6,303 bases of DNA. Origin: Ruminococcus sp. CAG:382. Its GTDB lineage: Bacteria > Bacillota > Clostridia > Oscillospirales > CAG-382. This document shows, piece after piece, positions 1 through 4,587 of the stretch. How positions within the stretch are numbered: position 1 is the stretch's first letter; each line of letters starts with the position of its first letter. The notes under the pieces are model-generated. The model had not been told where the DNA came from. It did not search any database and saw nothing but the letters and a program-made list of their open reading frames with translations. The stretch spans positions 1,882 to 8,184 of the forward strand of contig FR892226.1 of assembly GCA_000433115.1 (NCBI GenBank). Direction: 5' to 3'. The translations under genes and the position numbers were made by a program.

Positions 1-444
1 CTTCCGATCGTGAATCTCGCCGGAGCGTATGTCGCACGTTTCCTTGACAGGCGGTTTTTCCGGAATGAGCTTACGACCGTATGCTTCATGTTCGGATTGT
101 CGTTCGTCGCGGTTTTTCTGCTGTATCTCATCGGCAGTCTGTCCGTGGTGCTTGCAGCGTTCCTTGTGGCTGCCTGCACGTCTTCAATGCTGGGAGCAAA
201 CAGCATGCTCCTGACATTCATACCGCTGTCATACAGCAAAATAGGCCGTTCATCGTCAATCACCGGCTTCTTTGATGCCTGCTCATATCTCGCCTCTGCT
301 GTTTCAAGCCCCGTTATAGCGCTTGTTTCCGAAAATTACGGCTGGGATATCACGGTTTTGTCATGGTGCGGTGTTGCTCTTGCCGGAGCGCTGTTTGCCG
401 GAATCGGCATACCTCTTTGGAAAAAGGGCAGAGAAAAGATATAA
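1..444 (+). CDS. MFS transporter, C-terminal part (5' end outside window)
   Basis: This is the last 147 codons of a membrane transporter; the frame is open from base 1 and ends at TAA 442-444, so the GTG at 10 is internal and not a start. The visible protein has about four hydrophobic helices separated by short basic or polar loops: roughly residues 25-45, 47-78, 88-107 and 112-137, and ends in a short basic tail (KKGREKI). The segment around GANSMLL and the helix beginning GFFDACSYLASAVSS resemble transmembrane helices 10-11 of major facilitator proteins, particularly the sugar-phosphate/organophosphate antiporter-like group. The likely role is substrate transport across the cytoplasmic membrane; the substrate cannot be inferred because the N-terminal half is missing. 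The family call is inferred from helix pattern and motif resemblance and is fairly sure; the subfamily is only a suggestion. Confidence 0.83.
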   Translation, partial: LPIVNLAGAYVARFLDRRFFRNELTTVCFMFGLSFVAVFLLYLIGSLSVVLAAFLVAACTSSMLGANSMLLTFIPLSYSKIGRSSSITGFFDACSYLASAVSSPVIALVSENYGWDITVLSWCGVALAGALFAGIGIPLWKKGREKI

Positions 445-454
445 TTATTAAGAA

Positions 455-488
455 AAACCGGACGTTCGCATAATGAAAATCCGGCTTT
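455..488 (+). terminator. Weak hairpin after the MFS gene, possible terminator
   Basis: AAACCGGA (455-462) can pair with TCCGG-C-TTT (480-488) with one bulged C, around a 17-base loop. It lies 10 bases after the MFS stop. There is no real T-tract: CTTTCCT follows and then runs into the Shine-Dalgarno of the next gene. It could be a weak terminator or simply an mRNA stem near the next ribosome binding site. Confidence 0.3.
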
Positions 489-505
489 CCTAAGGAGAGA
501 TAATA

Positions 506-1231
506 ATGTACTTACTAATTATCGTTGCGATTATTGTATGCATATTTAGACTGCCAATTGTTAAAGGCATTATAGGTGAAGCGATAGTGAGAATCATTAT
601 TGGAAAAAACTCAATTGATTCAAAAGCCCCCAAATTTGTTATCAATAATCTTGTGTTAGAGAGTGCCAATGGAAGGACATCTCAGATTGATCATGTTGTT
701 ATTAATCAAAACGGTGTTTTTGTTATAGAAACAAAAAACTATTCAGGACGTATATATGGAAACGATTCACAAATCAATTGGACTCAAGTTTTAAACTATG
801 GTAGAGTGAAAAACCATTTTTATAATCCAATTAAACAGAATTATACTCATATATGTGTGATTCAAGAGCTTTTGAAACAAAAAGTTGAGATTTTTTCTGT
901 TGTTGTTTTTGTTAAAGGGAATATACGTTATATTAATTCGGAAAATGTATACAATGTCTTCGGATTGATGAAAAAGCTGAAAACAAATTCGAAAATTTGC
1001 ATATCAATCGAACAGATGAATCTAATTTATGATACGCTTATAGAGCATAACAAGAACATGGTTGTAAGCAATTCCGAACATATTGCTTGCGTTGAACGAA
1101 TGAAAAACGATGTTAAAAATGGTATCTGTCCTAGGTGTGGAAGTATACTTGTTGTACGACACGGGAAAAATGGTGACTTCATGGGCTGCTCTAAATATCC
1201 GCGCTGCAGGTTTACAAAAAGTATTGATTAG
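506..1231 (+). CDS. NERD-domain protein with C-terminal topoisomerase-type zinc ribbon
   Basis: The protein has 241 residues. Residues 2-14 form a hydrophobic N-terminal segment, probably a membrane anchor, leaving the rest in the cytoplasm. Residues about 22-140 match the NERD (nuclease-related) domain: G24-E25, the strand QIDHVVI (60-66), the E75-T-K77 motif followed by NYSG, and N107-P-x-x-Q111. These correspond to the acidic/Lys core of a PD-(D/E)xK-like nuclease fold. The C-terminus is a four-cysteine zinc ribbon, C208-x2-C211-x16-C228-x5-C234, with the GxF-x-GCSxYPxC pattern found at the end of bacterial topoisomerase I. A nucleic-acid-binding or processing role is therefore likely, but no substrate is known. 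The start is supported by AAGGAGAG at 493-499, six bases before the ATG. Base composition is clearly AT-rich (22 of 60 G+C at 661-720, 15 of 60 at 901-960), unlike its neighbours, which suggests acquisition by transfer. It lies 61 bases after the transporter. Confidence 0.9.
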   Translation: MYLLIIVAIIVCIFRLPIVKGIIGEAIVRIIIGKNSIDSKAPKFVINNLVLESANGRTSQIDHVVINQNGVFVIETKNYSGRIYGNDSQINWTQVLNYGRVKNHFYNPIKQNYTHICVIQELLKQKVEIFSVVVFVKGNIRYINSENVYNVFGLMKKLKTNSKICISIEQMNLIYDTLIEHNKNMVVSNSEHIACVERMKNDVKNGICPRCGSILVVRHGKNGDFMGCSKYPRCRFTKSID

Positions 1232-1248
1232 CTAATTTACATAACTAA

Positions 1249-1263
1249 ACAATAGAGTATTGT
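1249..1263. repeat. Perfect 6-3-6 inverted repeat downstream of the NERD gene
   Basis: ACAATA-GAG-TATTGT is a perfect dyad starting 18 bases after the NERD stop codon. No T-run follows on either strand, so it is a poor intrinsic terminator. It may be a protein-binding site or chance in AT-rich DNA. A shorter perfect palindrome, ATTAGCTAAT, covers the stop codon at 1227-1236. Confidence 0.4.
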
Positions 1264-1285
1264 CGGTGAAAAAACAATGAGTATT

Positions 1286-1314
1286 TTGAAATGTAAATGA
1301 AATTTACGTATTAT
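1286..1314 (+). promoter_or_regulatory. Sigma-A type promoter of the GNAT gene
   Basis: TTGAAA (1286-1291) is separated by exactly 17 bases from TATTAT (1309-1314), one mismatch from the -10 consensus. Transcription would start near 1321, giving a very short leader before the ATG at 1338. The presence of this promoter implies that the acetyltransferase is transcribed independently of the upstream NERD gene. Confidence 0.68.
1293..1307. promoter_or_regulatory. Operator-like dyad inside the GNAT promoter
   Basis: GTAAAT-GAA-ATTTAC is a perfect 6-3-6 inverted repeat lying wholly within the 17-base spacer between -35 and -10. A protein bound there would occlude RNA polymerase, so repression is the natural reading. 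The regulator is unknown and no regulator gene is adjacent; the site is AT-rich and could be coincidental. Confidence 0.42.
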
Positions 1315-1337
1315 GATTCGAATACAGAGTGATATTT

Positions 1338-1865
1338 ATGGAAACAGTACGGCTTGACAGAGAAAAATATGCGGGCAAAAAATTTACTGTAAGGTATAAA
1401 ACGAACGGATACTATGATATCTGTGCCTCCGAAAACGGATTTGCTCTGAAATACGTTCCGTATGAAGTAACTGCCGAGAAGTCATTCGATGACGAATTTT
1501 TCGGCGAATGGCTTGATGATCCGGTCGCGTTCGGTGCGTTTGAAAACGGGGAAATGATCGGATATGTCGAGGGAGCGCATGAGGGGTGGAACAACCGTTT
1601 CCGTATAAGTAACATCTGCGTATTCGACGATTCTATGCGTCAAAAAGGTGTCGGAACGATGCTTATGGAGCAGATAATGAAAGCGGCGGAAGCCTCAGGC
1701 GCCCGTATGGCTGTTCTTGAGACGCAGTCATGCAATGAAAAAGCAATTGCTTTTTACAAAAGGAACGGATTTGAGCTCATCGGCTTTGACCTTTATTCCT
1801 ATTCCAATACCGATCCCGAGAGACATGAGGTGCGGTTTGAAATGGGAAAGAAACTGAAGCAGTGA
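1338..1865 (+). CDS. GNAT-family N-acetyltransferase, streptothricin acetyltransferase-like
   Basis: A 175-residue single-domain cytoplasmic enzyme that would transfer an acetyl group from acetyl-CoA to an amine. The acetyl-CoA pyrophosphate-binding motif A is R101-Q-K-G-V-G106, preceded by the strand ISNICVFDD (90-98). Motif B runs LETQSCNEKAIAFYKRNGF (127-145). The LETQ...N..A..FY...GF pattern, followed by D and Y in the next strand and a closing strand after a PERHE segment, is reminiscent of streptothricin acetyltransferases of the SatA/Sat4 group, but divergence makes substrate assignment unsafe. The ATG at 1338 is preferred over the in-frame GTG at 1329 because the weak Shine-Dalgarno AGAGTGA (1326-1332) lies five bases before the ATG and overlaps the GTG. 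Codon use and GC (34 of 60 at 1681-1740) match the host-like genes rather than the NERD gene. It ends facing the oleate hydratase gene. Confidence 0.9.
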   Translation: METVRLDREKYAGKKFTVRYKTNGYYDICASENGFALKYVPYEVTAEKSFDDEFFGEWLDDPVAFGAFENGEMIGYVEGAHEGWNNRFRISNICVFDDSMRQKGVGTMLMEQIMKAAEASGARMAVLETQSCNEKAIAFYKRNGFELIGFDLYSYSNTDPERHEVRFEMGKKLKQ

Positions 1866-1889
1866 GCGCTCTGAATGTAATTCAAATGC

Positions 1890-1930
1890 GAAAAAATTAC
1901 CCCGACTCCGATGTTTTCGGAGCCGGGGTA
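1890..1930 (-). terminator. Strong intrinsic terminator of oleate hydratase, possibly bidirectional
   Basis: A 14-base left arm (1898-1911) pairs with the right arm (1917-1930) with a single mismatch (A1905 against C1923; a G-T wobble when read on the minus strand) around a five-base loop. On the minus strand the stem is followed by AATTTTTT, the classic signal, starting six bases after the ohyA stop. On the plus strand the tail is only TTCTACTTAT, so termination of the convergent GNAT transcript would be weaker. Confidence 0.88.
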
Positions 1931-1936
1931 TTCTAC

Positions 1937-3730
1937 TTATCCTATGAGTCCGCTTTCTTTGAGAAGAAGGGCAATGTCGGTGCCTTCCGTCTTTTTGATT
2001 ACGAGCTTCAGCATTTCTCTTTCGGCAAATGAGAGTTTCATTTCGGTGAGAGGCTTTTTGTCAAGCGCGTAATAGCATGCCTTCAGCAGCTCTCTGACAT
2101 CGTATTTGCTTCCCCAGACCTCGGGTACACCGCGGTCAACATCAAGAAGCGTGTAGACCGATTCCATACCGGTACGCATGGAGTATTCGGTGGTGAAAAT
2201 AGTGTCGCGGGGCGTTTCGGCAAACTGACCGATGAACGCGAAGTTGACGGCGCCGTCGGGAACCACCTTCGGACGGTCGGATTCCTTACGCGGCTGGAAG
2301 AATGCGTTGATATAGGGCATGAAGCAGGTTGTGGTGTTGCAGGCGTTCTTTGCGAGCGTATCGATTCTGTCCTCCGGTACTCCGATATGATACAGCCACT
2401 CACGGCATACCTCTTCGCCTGTGCAGTCGCGCATAGCCTTTTTCACGTAATTGCCCTCTTTGTTGGTGTTCAGTGAATACAGCCACACGAGAACGGTGCT
2501 TCTGTCCTGCTCCCTGAACTGCGGCTGACGGTTTATTGTCCAGGAAAGATACCAGTTTTCGGTGCTGTCCTTGACTGTGACGATGCCGCCGGTCGTGACT
2601 TTACCCGCACGCGGATCGCGTTTGCAGATGTTCATGATGTGTTCGATGACTTCCTCGTCTGAGGTCGCAACGGTAGCACTCATCCAGTTTGTCGCTTCAA
2701 TGTCACTGCAGAATGCGTCGGGGTTGCCGAATTCGCCGTCGGTAGCCTGTGCGGCGATTGCCTTCCACATGTCCCACGATTCGCCTTTCCCGTTTTTGAG
2801 TCCGGAAAGGTCGGGCGCATGCGTCTGGTCGCCGTAGCAGGAAGTATCTGTGCAGCAGCCGTTTGTAATGAAGACGAGGTCGTCTTCAATCAGATCGATC
2901 GTCTGTTCCTTGCCGTCCTTAACATATACGATCTGCTTGGCAACTTTTTTGTCGCCTTCGGTTTTTATAATGACGTTTTTCACGTCCATGCCGTATTCAA
3001 TGCGTACTCCGTGCGATTCAAGGTATTTGACGAGCGGGAGTATCATGCTCTCATACTGATTGTATTTTGTAAAGCGGAGGGCGCTGAAATCGGGGAGTCC
3101 GTCGATATGATGCACATAGCGGCAGATATAACGCTTCATTTCAAGTGCGCTTGACCAACGCTGGAAAGCGAACATCGTCTGCCAGTAAAGCCAGAAGTTC
3201 GTGCTCCAGAAGCTGTCGGGAAGCACTTCGGAGATCTTTTTGTCTTCGAGCTCCTTTTCGGGAGTGAGGAACAGCTTTGACAGCGCAAACGCCGATTCTT
3301 TGTCCAGCTCGAATTTTCTGTCGGTATGCGCATCCTCTCCGCGGTTTACCGTTGCGCGGCAAAGGGAATAGTTCGGGTCATGCTTGTTGAGCCAATAGTA
3401 TTCATCCAGAACCGAAACACCGGGCGTTTCGATGGAGGGTACGTCGCGGAAGGTGTCCCACATAACCTCAAAGTGGTTGTCCATTTCGCGTCCGCCGCGC
3501 ATGAAAAAGCCCTTTGTTACGTCTTTTCTGCCGTCGCAGCTGCCGCCGGCAAGTTCCAGCTTTTCAAGCAGATGGATATGCTCTCCCTTCATCTGCCCGT
3601 CACGGACAAGATAGAACGCCGCCGTAAGTCCGGCAAGACCTGTACCGATGATATACGCCGATTTTTTGTCAACATCCTTCGGCTTTTCGGGATGTGCAAA
3701 TGATTCATAAGTTCCTGCAGAGTAATACAT
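1937..3730 (-). CDS. ohyA: Oleate hydratase (MCRA family, FAD-binding)
   Basis: A 597-residue flavoprotein of the myosin-cross-reactive-antigen family, of the usual length. Family members add water to the cis-9 double bond of oleic, palmitoleic or linoleic acid to give 10-hydroxy fatty acids (EC 4.2.1.53); FAD has a structural rather than redox role, and the reaction helps bacteria tolerate host or dietary unsaturated fatty acids. Seen here: the dinucleotide-binding motif G29-T-G31-L-A-G34, E56 closing the second strand, the MRGGREM motif (77-83) with E82, the WSSALEMKRY segment ending at Y201, and the C-terminal FAD signature GQFAETPRD (501-509). E82 and Y201 coincide in number with the catalytic residues I recall for the Staphylococcus aureus enzyme. 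The frame stays open upstream to an ATG at 3793, but that start would overlap the promoter; ATG 3730 has a perfect Shine-Dalgarno and is chosen. The gene follows a tetR gene on the same strand. No key residue appears to be missing. Confidence 0.96.
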   Translation of the reverse strand: MYYSAGTYESFAHPEKPKDVDKKSAYIIGTGLAGLTAAFYLVRDGQMKGEHIHLLEKLELAGGSCDGRKDVTKGFFMRGGREMDNHFEVMWDTFRDVPSIETPGVSVLDEYYWLNKHDPNYSLCRATVNRGEDAHTDRKFELDKESAFALSKLFLTPEKELEDKKISEVLPDSFWSTNFWLYWQTMFAFQRWSSALEMKRYICRYVHHIDGLPDFSALRFTKYNQYESMILPLVKYLESHGVRIEYGMDVKNVIIKTEGDKKVAKQIVYVKDGKEQTIDLIEDDLVFITNGCCTDTSCYGDQTHAPDLSGLKNGKGESWDMWKAIAAQATDGEFGNPDAFCSDIEATNWMSATVATSDEEVIEHIMNICKRDPRAGKVTTGGIVTVKDSTENWYLSWTINRQPQFREQDRSTVLVWLYSLNTNKEGNYVKKAMRDCTGEEVCREWLYHIGVPEDRIDTLAKNACNTTTCFMPYINAFFQPRKESDRPKVVPDGAVNFAFIGQFAETPRDTIFTTEYSMRTGMESVYTLLDVDRGVPEVWGSKYDVRELLKACYYALDKKPLTEMKLSFAEREMLKLVIKKTEGTDIALLLKESGLIG

Positions 3731-3738
3731 AATGGAAA

Positions 3739-3744
3739 CCTCCT
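3739..3744 (-). promoter_or_regulatory. Ribosome binding site fixing the ohyA start
   Basis: A perfect AGGAGG on the minus strand sits eight bases before ATG 3730. It excludes the 21-codon longer reading that would begin at 3793 inside the -35 box. Confidence 0.9.
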
Positions 3745-3764
3745 GTTTTTTTGTTTCTGACTGT

Positions 3765-3793
3765 ATTATACTCCGTTTTTGTGCTTCTTTCAA
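3765..3793 (-). promoter_or_regulatory. Sigma-A type promoter of ohyA
   Basis: On the minus strand TTGAAA (3788-3793) and a perfect TATAAT (3765-3770) are exactly 17 bases apart. Transcription would start near 3758 with a leader of about 28 bases. The -10 is nested in a small palindrome GTAT-T-ATAC (plus-strand reading, 3763-3771). No close match to the dyad of the tetR promoter is seen here. Confidence 0.82.
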
Positions 3794-3794
3794 T

Positions 3795-3836
3795 AAACAG
3801 AAACCGCCCCATGCTCAAACTTTTGGCACGGGGCGG
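3795..3836 (-). terminator. Intrinsic terminator of the tetR gene
   Basis: Minus-strand arms CCGCCCCGTGC (3836-3826) and GCATGGGGCGG (3814-3804) pair over 11 bases with one G-U wobble around an 11-base loop, followed by TTTCTGTTTATT. The wobble is a true mismatch (A-C) on the plus strand, which supports the minus strand as the working direction. It lies about 40 bases beyond the tetR stop and directly upstream of the ohyA -35, separating the two transcripts. Confidence 0.82.
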
Positions 3837-3878
3837 CGAAGTGTATGATTTTTTATCATTTCGGTGCTTGTGATAAAA

Positions 3879-4433
3879 TCAGACGCGGTACCTTTCAAAT
3901 ATCGATGAGAGTGAACCTTTTATCAGCATGGCAAGTCTGTTCACAATCATCTTCGGGTCTTCACGCATGTCGTCATTTATCCAGTCAAGCATTAGACCGA
4001 TGAATATGTATGAAAAAATCTGCGCAATGTAACTCTTGTCCTCATCACGCACCGTCATACCGGCAGACCTTTCGTTTATCACATCGAGCAGTAATGAGTC
4101 GACAAGCGGTTTGAGGTATTTTTCGACCTGCTCCCGATGGACGCACCGATATACATTCATGACAAATTGTTTGTTTTCAAGGACTTCTTCAAATATCTGC
4201 AAAAAGCCCTGCTGCCATGTATCATAAGTCTTGTTCTTATCAAGCGCCTTTCGCGCATCCTCAAGACATGACCATTCGACAAGGTCATATATATCCTTGA
4301 AATGATAGTAAAACGTCATGCGGTTGATGCCGCAGTCGTCGGCGATATCGCCGACAGTGATCTTTGTCAGCGGTTTATACGCCAGAAGGTTTTTCAGTGA
4401 TTGCTCAAGAGCGCGTTTTGTTAACTGCGACAT
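3879..4433 (-). CDS. TetR/AcrR-family transcriptional regulator
   Basis: A 184-residue DNA-binding regulator. The N-terminal helix-turn-helix is clear: residues 4-18 form helix 1, and KITVGDIADDCGINRMTFYYHF (24-45) gives the turn and recognition helix, followed by KDIYDLVEW (46-54), typical of a Firmicutes TetR group related to DhaS-type regulators with a TetR_C_8-like C-terminus. Residues about 60-184 are the all-helical ligand-binding and dimerization domain; its ligand cannot be read from sequence. The start ATG 4433 is chosen over an upstream in-frame ATG at 4532 because GGAGGT lies seven bases before it and the protein begins at the expected distance from the HTH; the longer version would cross the promoter. 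It has its own promoter with an overlapping dyad (autoregulation likely) and its own terminator. Its position just upstream of ohyA makes fatty-acid-responsive control of ohyA a reasonable inference, not shown directly. Confidence 0.93.
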   Translation of the reverse strand: MSQLTKRALEQSLKNLLAYKPLTKITVGDIADDCGINRMTFYYHFKDIYDLVEWSCLEDARKALDKNKTYDTWQQGFLQIFEEVLENKQFVMNVYRCVHREQVEKYLKPLVDSLLLDVINERSAGMTVRDEDKSYIAQIFSYIFIGLMLDWINDDMREDPKMIVNRLAMLIKGSLSSIFERYRV

Positions 4434-4440
4434 ATTACGT

Positions 4441-4446
4441 ACCTCC
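4441..4446 (-). promoter_or_regulatory. Ribosome binding site fixing the tetR start
   Basis: GGAGGT on the minus strand, seven bases before ATG 4433. It rules out the 33-codon longer reading that begins at 4532. Confidence 0.88.
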
Positions 4447-4447
4447 G

Positions 4448-4469
4448 GTTGTAATATAAAGATTATAAC
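4448..4469. promoter_or_regulatory. Candidate TetR operator overlapping the tetR -10
   Basis: Plus-strand GTTGTAAT (4448-4455) and ATTATAAC (4462-4469) are inverted half-sites with seven of eight bases matching and a six-base spacer. The 22-bp size and its placement over the -10 and the likely transcription start fit an autorepressing TetR dimer. The AT-rich context and a half-site shared with the TATAAT box mean chance similarity is possible. Confidence 0.45.
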
Positions 4470-4490
4470 ATATTTCCCCTGAGTTTTCAA
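4462..4490 (-). promoter_or_regulatory. Sigma-A type promoter of the tetR gene
   Basis: On the minus strand TTGAAA (4485-4490) and a perfect TATAAT (4462-4467) are separated by 17 bases. Hexamers and spacing are identical to those of the ohyA promoter. The leader before ATG 4433 would be about 22 bases. Confidence 0.82.
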
Positions 4491-4570
4491 GGCGGAAAGG
4501 AATGAAAGGCAGCCATCACGCTGATTTGGCAATGCCCGGCTTGCGGCATAATTATGCCTGTGCTTCCGCC
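4491..4570. other. Structured non-coding segment after the dockerin gene
   Basis: This 80-base stretch between the dockerin stop and the tetR -35 is closed by a perfect 7-bp inverted repeat, GGCGGAA (4491-4497) and TTCCGCC (4564-4570). Inside, GGCATAATTATGCC (4545-4558) is a perfect 14-bp palindrome, and its GGCAT half can instead pair with a second ATGCC at 4532-4536, giving mutually exclusive hairpins. It is not a tRNA: no T-loop motif precedes the closing arm. It is not a canonical terminator either, as no T-run follows on either strand. It may be the folded 3' untranslated region of the dockerin mRNA, a weak terminator, or a small RNA; no known RNA family was recognised. Confidence 0.4.
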
Positions 4571-4587
4571 ACCCGGTGTTTAATGAT

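Noticed and set aside
2819..3154. Plus-strand open frame of 111 codons, and another at 3326-3703
   Set aside because: Both lie antisense within oleate hydratase, whose protein matches its family throughout; they are shadow frames.
3731..3793. Longer oleate hydratase start at 3793
   Set aside because: The extra 21 codons would overlap the -35 and -10 boxes, and the inner ATG has a perfect AGGAGG.
4434..4532. Longer TetR start at 4532
   Set aside because: The extra 33 codons cross the promoter; the inner ATG has GGAGGT at the right distance and gives the usual TetR N-terminus.
4491..4570. tRNA gene suggested by a 7-bp closing stem
   Set aside because: No TpsiC arm with a GTTCRA-like loop precedes the 3' arm and no anticodon stem can be formed in the expected place.
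4491..4570. Cyclic-di-GMP or fluoride riboswitch
   Set aside because: A GCCGCAAGCC-like stretch on the minus strand loosely recalls such elements, but the conserved cores are absent and the position is downstream of a gene on that strand.
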